64,000 bases of DNA from positions 59,257,673 to 59,321,672 of the forward strand of contig NC_090288.1 of assembly GCF_037392515.1 (NCBI RefSeq), given 5' to 3'. Source of the DNA: Haliotis asinina. Taxonomy: Eukaryota > Mollusca > Gastropoda > Lepetellida > Haliotidae. Of this stretch, positions 35,801 to 48,300 are shown piece after piece; positions within the stretch are counted from its first letter, which is position 1; the number at the start of each line of letters is the position of its first letter. Below the pieces are notes generated by a model. It ran no database searches, was not told the DNA's origin, and was given only the letters and a program-made list of their open reading frames with translations. The position numbers and the translations under genes were made by a program.

Positions 35801-37405
35801 GTATAAAGTGTGAAGTCCTTTTCTGTTCCCCTCTGTGATATTGAAGGAATATAGCTGAAAGCGTACAGTACAGTGACTCACCCACAGACAAAGTTTCAAA
35901 CACGTAAAAGGGATGTACTTACATTGTGGTTGTGTGTAAGAATGCAGTACTTACGCCATACTTCAACTTCAGCGAAGTCCAAAATAGCTCCGTGAGCGTC
36001 ATTGCTAGTGTTTGTGTACACCGTCAGGTAGCGCCACTTTCCTGGACATGTGGTATTCAGAACATCCGGGATGTTTGCTCCCTCGTCTCGAACTGTGTGA
36101 CACAAGGATCCTTCCCAGGGAGTATATGATGGCACCGAAGCTGTGAAGACTTGTACACCATTGCGACGAAGCGTAACTGAGTAACAAGGGGAAATATTAA
36201 ATGGGTGAGTGAGTGAGTTTAGTTAGTGAGTTTACGCCGCACTCAGCAATATTCCAGCTACCTGTCTGTCTGTAAATAATCGAGTCTGGACCAGACAATC
36301 TAATGATCAACGACATGAGCATCGATCTACGTAATTGGTAACCGATGACATGTGACAAATTAGTCAGCGAATCTGACCACTTAGTCGTCTCTCAGGATAA
36401 GCATGAGTTACTGAAGGTCAATGGTAACCCGTATGTTCTGGGGTAGAATTGGTAATAAATTACTTCTCTACTAGTATTTTCAGTTTGAAACGTAACTCAT
36501 TATTTCTATGAAGTGGGGTAATTTATATGCACACGAGGACGGTTGTGTAGCCTAGTGGTTAAATTGTTCGCTCGTCGCGTCGAAGACCCAGGTTCAGTTC
36601 ACAACATGGGTACAATATGCTGAGTCCATTTGTCTTGTACCCCGCAATGATATTAGTGGAATATTGATAAAAGCGGCATGAAACAGGTCTACTCATTCAC
36701 TCCCACACTGAAGACATTTAACCATACTTACAGTCTGTTCTGAAGTAAATCACAACAAGCGGGGACTCTATCTGTGTCTGGAGATCAACCCGCCACCATG
36801 CAGAGGCTTCGTTGTTTTTTGTGTGCATCAAGGAACCTTTGCCATATACGGAGTTAGTGTTCCCATCAACTGCGTTAGTTGCTGGGGTTTCGTTGGAAAA
36901 CACAGAGCTCATCGTTGCCGGTTTCTTCCACGCAATATTCACTAACAGAGCGTTTGATGAATCTCCAAAACACAAACAGATACATAAGTGTTAAATACCT
37001 ATTAGAAAGGTATAGCGTCAGGTAGACAGTCACCCCGTACAGATACACTATAACAACAGATAAAATGAAACTAGTATAGATATTCAAATGATTTGCATCG
37101 TAACGTCAACCAAATAGATAGACATTTGCTTGTTGGAATACAATGACATAAGTCAACCAAGTCAGTGGCCCTGACCACCCGATCCCCTTAGTCGCCCCTT
37201 AGTACGACAAGCATGGGATGCTGGAGACCAGGTCAAACCCGGATCTTCAAACCCGAGACTTCCTCACAGAGCGGCGCTGTGCAGAATATTTATTCATTGA
37301 TATTATGCGATTGAAACTTGGCAATGTGGCATAAAGCTCTTCTTATTCATGGGACTTACCTGATGTTAGATGAACAAAGACACCAACGATCAGCACAAAG
37401 TACAT
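29559..37405 (-). CDS. Type I receptor: FTP-EGF-EGF-FTP-EGF-TM with ITAM-like tail
   Basis: Exons in order: 37405-37360 (signal), 36962-36732, 36176-35955, 35431-35276, 34583-34443, 33506-33288, 33174-32947, 32108-31962, 30412-30271 and 29829-29559. All introns up to the TM exon are phase 1; the last is phase 2. The sum is 1803 nt, 600 residues. The ectodomain alternates fucolectin-type (FTP/F5-8-like) lectin domains with EGF modules of the MEGF/Draper spacing. The tail has YAGL-x9-YDVL, which fits the ITAM rule YxxL-x6-12-YxxL. Draper/CED-1/MEGF10 receptors use EGF repeats plus ITAM or similar tails for engulfment, so a glycan-sensing phagocytic or immune receptor is my inference. A tenth coding-like EGF exon (30975-31085) is frame-damaged and was left out; leaving it out keeps the frame. 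Confidence 0.8.
30177..30329. repeat. Duplicated 3' end of the TM exon, offset 97 bp
   Basis: GTCTCAGTAGACACACGTAC + ATTGCCCCAGTT-CAGCTAG at 30181-30232 repeats the exon sequence at 30278-30329. The extra copy lies in the downstream intron (minus-strand sense), and its donor has changed. Confidence 0.88.
30271..30412 (-). CDS. Transmembrane exon of the receptor
   Basis: It encodes an acidic stalk NESPEDDTQADHALSPG, the membrane span IYALMGAVAGVLVTLAATGA and a basic exit LLRQGR. The donor is GTGAGT in phase 2. Confidence 0.88.
30975..31085 (-). pseudogene. Decayed EGF exon of the receptor
   Basis: A TTCAG-type acceptor leads into CDSRTYGHGCVGGCTSRHC + TPSLSTC. The second half (GGCREGWTGTDC) is in a different frame. 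Against the sister EGF exons, about eight residues plus one frame are missing between the halves. A GTAATT donor follows the GTDC block. Flanking exons are phase-compatible without it. Confidence 0.65.
31962..32108 (-). CDS. EGF exon 3 of the receptor
   Basis: CTSGKYGPNCARDCSDRHC ... CERVSGTCQGGCKDGWTGPDC has the C-x4-G-x-YG-x2-C...GC-x2-GW-x-G-x2-C pattern of MEGF-type EGF modules. It is phase 1 at both ends. Confidence 0.88.
32235..32540. repeat. Repeat-rich intron segment with a deleted ~270-bp SINE-like copy
   Basis: 32400-32540 is a minus-strand copy (AGTGAGTGACTTTATTTGTA, ATATGGCGGTAGTCTGTAAA, GGGTTACTGAAGACCAATTC) lacking its middle. Before it, AAAAGAAACGCCACACAG and a duplicated TGATAAAACACCTGATAAAA look like a mobile-element end, not classified. 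Confidence 0.6.
32947..33506 (-). CDS. FTP (fucolectin-type) lectin domain 2, two exons
   Basis: Exon 33506-33288 gives NMALNKPTKMSSLF ... HTQLNETSAWWQVDLQTQ ... FRTD. Exon 33174-32947 gives ARRNGLELFTGSEPS ... TWRYLTVYTQ ... LDFAEVKILG. Across the splice, R-T-D-Y-T-A-R-R preserves R-x-D-x4-R, part of the fucose-binding motif described for eel agglutinin-type lectins. A histidine lies about 28 residues before the first Arg, close to the canonical spacing. Confidence 0.9.
33541..33905. repeat. 40-bp tandem repeat, about nine copies
   Basis: The unit is CTTACATTAATGTTGCATCA + TGAACAATCAACATGCACCT, followed to about 34090 by diverged single copies of AAGAACAATCAACAT. It starts 35 bp upstream (in transcript sense) of the FTP2a exon. 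Confidence 0.92.
34210..34500. repeat. 97-bp array of the EGF2 exon donor, three copies
   Basis: CCT landmarks fall at 34248, 34345 and 34442. Each copy repeats the last ~55 bp of the EGF exon, its 5' splice site and intron sequence GTGTTACTGAGAGTACAGAC. The copy nearest the exon keeps ACTTACC (donor GGTAAGT); the outermost has lost it. Confidence 0.9.
34443..34583 (-). CDS. EGF exon 2 of the receptor
   Basis: CTSDMFGQNCSLRCADRYC ... CPPNGACSNGCQPGWQLDNC. It is an MEGF-type module, phase 1 at both ends. Confidence 0.88.
35276..35431 (-). CDS. EGF exon 1 of the receptor
   Basis: CNNGTYGIDCNNSCKSRHC ... CHPLTGQCAGGCQEGWMGQDC. It is entered after a CCAG acceptor in phase 1 and leaves at GGTACAG. 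Confidence 0.88.
35729..35885 (+). repeat. tRNA-derived SINE (class I)
   Basis: GGTGGGGTAGCCTAGTGGAT A box, CCCGGGTTCCATTCCCAAC B box, and tail with GATATTGAAGGAATATAGCT. Confidence 0.85.
35955..36962 (-). CDS. FTP (fucolectin-type) lectin domain 1, two exons
   Basis: Exon 36962-36732 gives VNIAWKKPATMSSVFSNE ... NAVDGNTNSVYGKGSLMHT ... AWWRVDLQTQ ... YFRTD. Exon 36176-35955 gives LRRNGVQVFTASVPS ... CPGKWRYLTVYTN ... LDFAEVEVW. R-T-D-F-T-L-R-R keeps the R-x-D-x4-R element. The intron contains one ~270-bp element and one tRNA SINE. Confidence 0.9.
36205..36425 (-). repeat. ~270-bp SINE-like element
   Basis: GGTGAGTGAGTGAGTTTAGT, TCAGCAATATTCCAGCTACC and GAGTTACTGAAGGTCAAT, in the intron of FTP1. 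Confidence 0.85.
36535..36705 (+). repeat. tRNA-derived SINE (class I)
   Basis: GTGTAGCCTAGTGGTTAAAT A box, CCCAGGTTCAGTTCACAAC B box, and tail GGAATATTGATAAAAGCGGC. Confidence 0.8.
37140..37262 (-). repeat. ~270-bp SINE-like element, half copy
   Basis: GACATAAGTCAACCAAGTCA ... CACCCGATCCCCTTAGTCGC ... GGGATGCTGGAGACC. The CACTCAC tail end is absent. Confidence 0.75.
37360..37405 (-). CDS. Signal-peptide exon of the FTP-EGF receptor
   Basis: ATG at 37405-37403 begins MYFVLIVGVFVHLTS, a short hydrophobic leader, ending at GGTAAGT in phase 1. It matches the acceptor before DSSNALLVNIAW. Confidence 0.8.
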
Positions 37406-39196
37406 CTCCGTCCTCACCCTTGACTGTACAGATTAAAACAAGGATGTATAAAGAGAACAATATATTTCATATACTATTTCTTGCTACACGGTCATTACTC
37501 AACTTGAGAAACAACTGTCCTCAAACCATCTGAATGTCCATTTCATATATGTGTTCCTGAAGAATATCCATAAATTTTTACGAAATGATCAACCCGCCAC
37601 ATAACAACTAACACGGCAAACACACAACGGATACTGTTTGTCATCGTAATAGGAAGGAAAAACACCACACAACCCATTGATCCACAGCATTAGGAAAATG
37701 CTGACTAACAAAGGGTGTACGGACTTGATCAAATCATTAAATGTTGTTTCAAAACTGTTATCGTGTTGTTTATTTGTCAGTAGTAAATGTTTATTATGCA
37801 GGCTTAATATATCCTGGACGGTAAATAAATTTATCGTTACAGTCTGTTCGAGTTAGAAACTGTTGACTCACACGGGCTGTGGGGCAGTTGATAGACACCA
37901 AATTTTCATTGAGATTTGGGTTTAGCGTCTCTTTTTTATAAAGGGTGTAGTTCCTTAACCGTTTTGGATGGAGTCCGGAAAATGCCCAAATATACGAAAG
38001 CTGTATATGATACACATGGGTACTGCGTATATTCATGTGGCAATTTAGTACAGTGATAAAATTTGCAATTCATCTGACTCAAACGGACTGTAAATATGAC
38101 GTGGAGCTTTATGACAGTATGGTCATAGCAGTTCTCTACGAATGCGAGATATTATGTTTACGTGTTCTGAAGCACACTTCATCGTTTATAAAAAGCACTC
38201 CATGATATATGAGGAATTTGGAAGACTCTGACTACGCAGTGTTATTTAGAAGGTGGTCCAATGTAACACATTCTACATTTGCGATTACACAGACTTCCAC
38301 TAACTGGACTTGTGGTTCCTGTGGAAGTTGCGGTGGCTGAACGGGTTAGGCGGTTGACTCTGTGTGCTGGCATTGACTCCTGACTGTGAGGGTGTAGGCT
38401 CGAATCCCGGATGGGACTCAACCCAAAAAAGCATAAGGATATGTACCTTAATTAGTGCAATCCAAAATATATAACGCAGGTTTCTTTGTATAATGATTTT
38501 GGACCCTCCGGGCTCATAATACACAGATTTCTAGATATGCACGAGTTAAGAGCAAAGGCGAACATCACGTGCAGTACCTGTATCGTTAATTAAACAATTA
38601 ATTTCGGTAGAATTTTCTTACAGCACGATAAGTTGGAAAACTGATTTTGTTGTTGGTTGTCAAGTTCGGGGCCTCCGAAATTGTATGGTATTTTAATAAG
38701 GCGAACGTTATTCTCTGGGCAATTGTGGCATGTCATCATCTTCACTACCTCCAATGAGCGATTACACGTTTGATCATTTCGAGCAGGTCAGATTATCTAC
38801 CGCTAGTATCCTCCTCTGTTGCAGAATTACACATGCTCGGCAAGTTAGACTTACGCAAAGAGAACAAGAAGAACAGAGAACGGAGTAAGTGTAGTTTTAC
38901 TCCACTTTCAGCTATATTCCAGCACCAGAAATGGACTCCACACCCTGGATTCTTGTGGGGATCAGCGGCGTGACCAACGAACGCTTTAAGCCCGAGGCTA
39001 CCCAATCGCCCGTGTGAGTGAAATGACGAGGAGAGATGGGAAGAATCACTGGACTGCGTTACTGAAGTGTAATGGTGCTTCCTGTCTGAAGTCGCCATAG
39101 CGAGTGTGCGGATGTTGTACCGGAAAGTGTCACATTCCCATACTGGCCGTCGTCGCCATCTAAATCCTCCCTCAGAGTTAGGAGGCGGACGATTTG
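37406..39196. other. Divergent intergenic region between receptor and plus-strand protease
   Basis: About 1.8 kb separates the two outward-facing start codons. It holds a class II-tRNA-like SINE (38320-38480, plus: GTGGCTGAACGGGTTAGGCG, GGCTCGAATCCCGGATGGGA) and a tRNA SINE on the minus strand (38885-39015). No promoter motif is certain. Confidence 0.55.
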
Positions 39197-39344
39197 ATGA
39201 CAGCCATGAGTTCGTCGTGGCTGTGGCTGTGGCTGTTAGTCGGAGTCATCGTCGTCGTTGTGTCGGCCCTGTCGGAGGAACCTCAACACCTACGTGTCTG
39301 GCGGAAACTGCTTCATCGTCAACGTAGAGCTGTGTTTAAAACAT
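39197..39344 (+). CDS. Signal-peptide exon of the plus-strand protease
   Basis: MTAMSSSWLWLWLLVGVIVV is a strong leader followed by SEEPQHLRVWRKLLHRQRR, which contains dibasic sites. The donor CAT|GTATGT is phase 1 and fits the 45014 exon. The next exon is 5.7 kb away. Confidence 0.82.
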
Positions 39345-42300
39345 GTATGTATCATTCTGCCATATCTAATGTAGGTTGTATTCCTACGTACACGTGTATG
39401 CAACATACGCATTCCAAGAATGTACCACAGCAAAACTGTCCATGATAATTAGCTGTCCATGGGCCTTTACACGCACCATACACTATTACATGTCTGTACC
39501 ATGCACTGTTGTATGTGTGTACCATACACTGTTATATGTGTGTATCATGCATTGATATATGTGTCTACCATACACTATTATACGTGTGTACCATGTACTA
39601 TTGTATATGTGTACCATACACCATTATATGCATGTACCGTACATTGTTATACGTGTGTACCATGCATTATCACATGTGTGTACCATAGACTATTACATGT
39701 GTGTAGCATACTGTGTTACATGTATGTAACATACACTGGTATATGTGTGTAGCATACGCTATTACATGTGAGTACCATACACTATTATATGCTCATAGAA
39801 AAAGTATCTGACCACATCATACTCTTCATATTATCAATATGTTACCATTGACTATAGTAGAGGCCCTTACAAGTCAAAGATGTTTATTGTATTTCAGGCC
39901 TCCGACCCATATACATTGGAGTCTCATGCTTTATACAATCACATACAGCTTGAATACACAGATGATGTTGACAGAATATCCCGCTTAGACACTGCATTGT
40001 GAATGTATTGTGATGTTTTAAGATGACAAAGTTATCATAAGTAGACAGGATTTGTCTAAATGCTACAGTCGGTGGCTTGGAAGGTAACATTCGGGAATAT
40101 ACTCTTTACGTAAATCTATGTAAAATGGACAGAAAAAGATAAAATGGAATTCGTTTTCAATAGATACTCTATATAAAGGCCAAATTCTTTTATATCTGTT
40201 CATGGGCACTCATCTTCCTATATTAATAATTAAGTTTGATAGTCCTAATCTAAATCGTATTAATGCAAGCTTCAGCTTTTTGGATGTTAAATGTGATAGG
40301 TACTTTTAGGGTTGGAGTAGGGTTTAAGACATTCTATAGGAATCATAGCGTGAGTTACTATCTACAACCGAATGCCAGTCTTGATTAAACACTATAAGAG
40401 CTGTTACCAAATACAATCATATTGGCAACGGACTGATTTAGCCACACACGATCATAACCATGAGAAAAAAAAGAGATTTCTGATATGAGATCCCCATGTT
40501 ACCTTACCCAACTCATCCAGATAAACAAGAATGTTGTAAGCCTTCTTAGGTAGCCTATTTTCATGCATACATATAATGTTCAGACAGTATTTCATGCATC
40601 TGATGCAGGCATTGATATACAAAGGATATCTCCCACATTCGCCACATACCATATGTATTTTTTGGGATACTTTCAATACGCTGGAATCCCCATATGTCAG
40701 ATCCGTAGAGTAAGATAGGCTGTATTTGTGCATCAAATAGCTTATAAAATATTTTGGGTGTCAATGCGCCAAAGTTATGCATACTTGACAACAAACTAGT
40801 AAATGATAACTTTGCCCTCAAGGCTAGTTCAGCACCCGATTTTCTTTTTCAAAATAATGGTTGTATTAAACACAAAACCAATATATGTGCACTGATTTCT
40901 TACAGTTACAAGTTGATTATCAAAATTTTTCTCTTGCCTCAACTGGATCACCTTTTATGAAAATGGCTATATGTGTCTTTTCAAGGTTCACGTAGGTTCC
41001 ATTTTTTTGTGTAACGTTCTAAAATATTTAATGGCGTCTGAAGCCCAACAACTGATTCTGATAGAAGAATACCTGTTACATCATCGGCAAATAATAGTAT
41101 TAAGATTTCTATTTGATTTGGAAACATTTTCCTTTTGCCATAAATTCATTGATAAAAATGGAAAGTGGATGGGGCTGAGAACACAACCTTGTCTCAGGCC
41201 GCTCGGAAAGTAAAAAAAGTCAGTTAAATCATTACTGCAGCGTACACATGCTTTCATATTACTAGTATTATACATTGCTTTCAGATCTAAGTATGTCTTC
41301 CCTTTAAGCCCAGAAAAACGTAAACAGTACCGTAGTTTTGAAAGATCAACAGAATAGAAAGCTTTGAGAATTCGATAAAGGCAACATAGAACTTCTGTTT
41401 ACGGCGAGATAAGTATTTTTCTACTAGGACAAGTAGTGTAAATATGTGATCTGATGTTGAGTATTTTTTCCCAAAACCTTCTCGCGATTCAGGGATAACA
41501 CCTTTCATATTTGCCCATTTTAATAGACGATTATTTAGAACAGTATTAAATATTTTGCCAAGAGTATACGTACTCATGATGGAAATACCTCTGTAATTAT
41601 CAGGGTTGGTACACTCCCCCTTGCTATGTGGGATGATATAGGGATGATAACTGACATTGCCCAGCTATCTGGAAATATACCAGCCTTGAACAACTTATAT
41701 TAAAGCAATTATTTAAAAAATGACATAACGGTAGATTGTGAACACTTCAACATTTCTACAAATACTTTGTCCAAACCAGCAGATTTTCCATGTTTTAGGT
41801 GCGTCAACGCTGCACAAATTTCTTGATCTGTAATGGGTGAATCTAATACAAATGCTTCTGGGTCTGAATCATTTTTAAATGTTATAACTATTGTATCCTC
41901 TTGCATGTCAGTGCTTGTGCAAAAATTATTAAAAACAGAATCATTTCTAAAAGCCCATTTAAAATGAACAAGACATGATGTTTCTGTATTGCATTGCCAG
42001 TGATTAGTCTTTTCTTGAATCTTCGTATTTGTTTCCAAAACGCTATTAGTGAGCCACTTGATTTGCAAAGTCTTTCTAAATTACGTTTACCATCATCATT
42101 GATGTGATGAAGGGAAACGTGCATGTGCATTTTATATGAGCGTTGCATAACGTATGAGTGTTGCATGTTGTATAAGTGTTGCATGTTGTATGAGTGTGGC
42201 ATGTGGTATGAGTGTTGCATGTTGTATGAGTGTTGCATGTTGTATGAGTGTTGCATGTGGTATGAGTGTTGCATGTTGTATGAGTGTTGCATGTTGTATG

Positions 42301-45300
42301 AGTGTTGCATGTTGTATGAGTGTTGCATGTTGTATGAGTGTTGCATGTTGTATGAGTGTTGCATGTTGTACAAGTGTTGCATGTTGTATGAGTGTTGCAT
42401 CTTGTACGAGTGTGGCATGTTGTATGAGTGTGGCATGTGGTATGAGTGTGGCATGTTGTATGAGTGTTCACATACTGTCCATGAAATCGAACACAACGTA
42501 CGCACTCATTTGGAATCCGAAGGGAGTACGAAAACTTGTGCCAGGGTGAGAAAAATCTTGGAGATAATGGTCTTAGAGCTGGTGGCCTAACACCAGTCTG
42601 TTGCGTGAAGGTGTGGCATAGAGTAATAATTCCGTGCGCCTTCTACACGAGTGATTAAAATATGTCCCGGACAGAAACAAATAACACTGAAACTATTCAG
42701 CGCTACTTTGCATGAACTATGCCAAATTTCCATCAGAGATGTTCGACCGCTGCAACTATTGAAACTCTAGGGCTGTGGACTACTACTATCGACAATGTGA
42801 AGCTGATGTTCCTTGGGGGGTTATACCGAAGCAACCACATATATACTTTTAAATAGATATTCTAGTTTTCTGTATTTGTGTTCTCAACATATAACAACCA
42901 GTTACAAATGCGACTCTGAAACAGACAATCTTCTCAATGCAGCAAAGAAATACAAACTATGGTCTACAACTGATCACTTTATGAAATCTAAGCAGTTTCC
43001 ATCCATGGAGGCATGGAACAAAACTACACAGAATCAAGACAACAGAGCATGAAACTGCTTATTGGCACACGTGCCTACAAGATCACCCTGAACGGAACAG
43101 AGTCTATAGAATCCACTGTAGACTTGTTCCACTTAGACGTATGAATATTTGCAGTCTGTACAATATCCCAAGTAGAGATATGCATTTGTAAAACTAGGAA
43201 TGCTACCAATAACACCTGGACAGTGTTTAATATGTAATGCAATGTGCAATGATATAATAAAACACCAACTAATATATTGTACAGCTTTAACTCATGAAAC
43301 AAGCATTCGTTATGAGCATCTCTTTGACACAGTAAGTCAGGAACAGTACATATGTATCGAAGATTGTGCAGATAACGAAGTCAAAATTGTGACATTTCTA
43401 CGTGGTATAACCTCTATTCTAGAGAATATGAAGCAGGGTCCAGATTTTCGAAGCTGTCTTAGCGCTAAGATAGTCATAAGTCAATGTTGATGTAGGCACG
43501 TACGACTATCTTAGCTCTAAGATATGTGAGTGTGATTACACACATGGGATGCTAATCATATTTCACACTGAAATCGATAAGGTTCTTCACGCATGTTAAA
43601 TCAATCCAATATTCCCTAAACCCTTTAGTGTCCAAAATATGTCACAATAATATTACCGTTGGAATCACAAAATAGCTGTTCGGTGATTAAAACATGCTCA
43701 TCTATGAAGGTCAAATCTCAACCAATATATTTAAAGATATCATATGAAATCTTCCACAAAAGGAATACACTCATGAATACTTAGGACTCCGGGGTCAAGC
43801 ACTCGTGTCGTTTGCAGTTGTTATATTTTGTAGTAACTATTTCATACATTTGGTATCAGTAAGTCACAGATGCATTGTATGCATCATACACTGTAATCTG
43901 TATGTGTTATTCACCGTACTCTGTATGTCCATACTCTGTAATCTGTATCTATAATACGCTGTAATTTGTATCATACACTGTAATCTGCACGTACCATACA
44001 TTTTAATATGCATGATGACACGCTGTAATCTGTATGTATCCAACTCTGTAATCTATTTGCATAATACACTGTAATCTGTATGCCCAATACACTTCATTGT
44101 GTATGTTCCATACACTATAAGTTATGTGTGCCATGTGCTGCAATCTGTATGTCCTCTGCACTGCAATGAGTATACCCATACACTGTAATGTGTATGCCCT
44201 ATGCACTGTAATCCGTATGCATCATACACTGTAATCTGTGTATCCATGCACTGTAATCTGTATGCATCATGCACTGTAATCTGTATGCTCCATTCAGTGT
44301 AATCGGTATGGCCCATATACTATAATGTGTATGCATCATGCAGCGTCAGCTGTATCTATCATACAATCAGCATGTATCATATGCTCTAATCTGTATTACA
44401 TGCTTGAATCTGTAAGTCCCATACCCTGTAATCTATATGTATCATACACTGTAAGCTGTATGCATCATAAATTGAAATCTGTTTCATATACTGCAATCTA
44501 TATGTTCCAAACACTTATTGTGTATGTCCCATGCACTGTAATCTGGATATCCAGTACACAGTAAGTTGTATGTCCCAAACACTGTAATCTAAATGTCCCA
44601 TACGCTGTAATCTGTATGTATCATATTCTGCAATCTGTATGTCTTGTAACTATAGTCTGTATGTTCCATACACTCTATTCTGTATCATACTCTGTAAACT
44701 GTATGTCTATACACGTTTCCTGCATGTATTACATACTGTAATCGGTATGTCCATTCACTGTATTCTGTATGTCCCATATACTGTGATCTGTATGTCTAAC
44801 ACAGTGCAATATATGTGTCCCTTACACTGAGGTCTGTATGCCCCTTTCATTGTACTCTGTACGCCCTATACACCGTAATCTGTATGTCCCTTCTACTGTA
44901 ATCTGTATGTCTCATACAGTGCCATGTGTATGTCTTATACACTTTAATTTGTATGTCCAAAACTCTGTGTTTTGCATGAACTGACATGACTAGGAACTGA
45001 CAATGTGTTTTAGCCCGTGACAGACGTAAGTGCCACAGTAGGAACGACATCTCCCTGGACATATCCTCCTCCATTGTGGAGGGCTATAACCGTACTGTTG
45101 AGCAATATCACGACGACTCTGAGTGTCAGTGGCGAATCAAGGTAAAGAAACAAGAGATAATCCTCCTCGCCTCTCTTGACTTCCTGCTAGAGAACAGTCC
45201 TAACTGCAGGTAGGATGATCCTTTACAAAATAAAGCTGTCATCATTATCGCAATGTTGTCATATCTTGTATGACAAGGTCCTGGTTGTCTACAATTTAAC

Positions 45301-48300
45301 ATTCATTTTCCGGTTTATATATCTTACACTCAGATTGTAAAATCACTCATTTCTTAAAGTGAGTGAATATTTCACCACATTCCACCAGCCACTAAGTACA
45401 TTTAACCGACTGTTCACTAATAACAGAGAATTACCTCGTTGCTCAAAACTGTTAACAGATTGTTAAGGTGACGTTAAATTAACAGAGTTATATTGAACAA
45501 CCATTCCCTGATAGATAGGAGGCAATCCAGTTGTCAGTATATCCAGCGATACCAAAATCTGACTGGAGAAATCAGAGAAGGAGTGTTATGTGGTTCACAG
45601 TATGAAATGCTGCTGTCAAATTAAAAGGAACTAGAACACCCAGTTCGCATGGTCCACCGTTTGCTGAAGGTCGCTGACAACTCTAAACAAAACAGTTTCC
45701 ATGCCGTTGCCTACACGATATGTCGACTGAAACTTACCCCCAAGATGACTGGTGTTCGTGTGGTGTGCTATGCGGCATGTAACAGATTTCTCCAACAGCT
45801 AAGATATATAGGGCAGGTTAGAAACAGGCCTGTACTTCGAGAGTTGGGTTTTGTCAACATTAGGCTTCCTTGGCAAAGGTTTCACAAATGCCTTATAAAA
45901 TTGTGGATATATTCTTACTACCACGTTTTGACTGATTCTTCCTGTCACTGAAGGTAGCAAGATATCAACATGTTCCCAAAGCAGTTCGGTGGGAATGGGA
46001 TCTTCCTCGCAACATGTTGGTTTAGCGCAGCCAATAGGTTTCATAACTTCTTCTTCTTCAAGTAGGCGTACCCATGGAAACCATTTGTGCTTTTTCATGA
46101 TGGTCTTGCATATAAACCAACATTTTTGCTTGTTATGGCACAATCAAATGAAGACGTTTGGACTCCATGTTAAACGCTTTGTAGATAATGCCCATGCATA
46201 CGCAAATGCACTGTTGACATTTTTAAGCTTTGGCCGTTCCACATAAGTATTCAAATATCATACTGTTTTTGATTTGTTTCAGTTTTGACTATGTCCAAAT
46301 TTTTGACGGGGGACTTAAGCCGGAGGATTCTATTGGTAAATTTTGTGGTCGTCGTGATGTGCGCCTCATCACCCATTCAAACTTACTGTACATCAATTTT
46401 CGATCAGATGAAAGTGTAACTGCGCCCGGCTTCCGGTTTGAAATACGCAAACTTGAAAAAGGTGAGTGAATGAGTTCTGTACGTCAGCTTATTAAACCCA
46501 TTCAACCGAGTATGGTACTAACAAATCAATGGTCAAAGTTTTAGTAACATACATAGATCCAAACATAGCTTCTCTAACGCTTATTGTCATATCTCGTGAA
46601 AGGAAAAGTGATCCGGCATTTCTATAAAGGTCAGTGACGTTCATGCATCGGTCACCTTTCCCGTGTATCCGACATATCACCGTCGGAAGGCACTAGGCGC
46701 AGAATCAAACCATATGATAAGAGTGAGTGAGTTTAGTTTTTTCACGGCACACAGCAATACTCCAGCTATATGACGGCCGTCTGTAATTAATCGAGTCTGG
46801 CCTAAACAGCCCAGTGACCATCAGCCTGAGCATAGATTTATACAACTGGGAACTGATGTTAACCAAGTCAGCGTGCGTGGCCACCCGTTAGTCGCCCCTT
46901 ACGACAAGCATGGGTTGCTGAAGACCGATATTCAAATCCGGACCTTCACGGATCCTATATGATAAGAAAGACAGCAACCATTTTAGTATAACAGCATTTG
47001 CAAACACTTCAGGAAAACATTTGGAGTTGATTTCTGGATAATGTGACTTTTTCTTGAAACGAGATATTTTATTGTGGAAAATACGTCGATAAACTTATGC
47101 ATTTCATTGTAAGGGGCAAACGCTTGAAACATTCAAACTGAGAACCAGCTGACATGTTATGATGTGAATGCAGTTTGTTTAAAACATTTATGAACTTCAT
47201 CTACCGTCACGTCACATTCAGCATCTAGCACCACGTGCAACAGAACCGTGACGGAGGCACCAGGAATCATCCGCTCCGTCAACTATCCCCAGCGCTACCC
47301 CAACAACACCATTTGCTTGTATGAAATCAAAGTGAGTTGGTCACAGTTCGCCCTAAGAAATACACATGTGAAACACATTTGGTTGTTGGCTTGTTGGCGT
47401 TAAAGCCACACTATTTCAGCTATGTGGCCGCGGTCTGTAAATAATCGAGCCTGAACCAGACAATCTACTGACCAGAACATGAGCATCAATCTAAGCAATC
47501 GGGATAATCCTCCTGTCATGTATCAACCAAGTCCGCGAGCCTGACCAGCCGATCTCGTTAGTCACCTCTTGCGACAAACGTCAGTTGCTTCAGATCAATT
47601 CTAACATGATCTTCACGGGTATTTGCTTGTCAACAAGATATATTCTTGTATGAGTATTGCGCCAAGGGCTATGTCAGGCTGGGCAGTACATAGTTAATTA
47701 TTTTGTCCCCGGTAATCATGACATGACGTGTCGGAAATGATTCAGTCATTGTAATTTTTTTATCTAAATATTGTTCCTTGTGTTTGGGTTAAAAGATAAT
47801 GTTCTTGGCAGGCACCCCCAAACAAGAGAGTGAAGCTGGATTTTGATGACTTCAGTTTGGAGAAAGAACCCTGCGAGTTTGATTACTTAACTGTCTACGA
47901 CGGTCAAAGCTCAGGTGAGACACACGCTATGTCTTGAAAGTGTGACAGAGGTTATCGTTCTGGTGAAAGAAGGATAGAGTCCTGTTGAACATGCAACATA
48001 AAGCGCAGAAGAGGTAAACAAAGGGTCACGACTAGGTGAAAACAGGAGTCGCCTACACATTTCATTGATTGTTATATGAGAAATCAAGAACGCCATAAAA
48101 TAACTTATTTTCCTTAGTGCAACACAGGCATCTAACATTACATTTTCAGCATCTGAGGTGCTGGGTAGCTACTGTGGGGAACACGCACCAAGCTACATCG
48201 TCTCCTCCACCAACGTCCTGCTGCTTTACTTCCATTCTGACGACTACGTCAACGAGAGGGGTTTCAGCTTGAACTACACTTTTGTTGATGACAATGCCCA

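Noticed and set aside
36005-36187. Alternative start for the receptor within FTP1
   Set aside because: The signal exon at 37360-37405 and matching phases explain the gene better.
42076-42590. Cys-rich and His-rich repetitive open frames
   Set aside because: Pure product of an 18-bp tandem array in several frames; no start context or splice logic.
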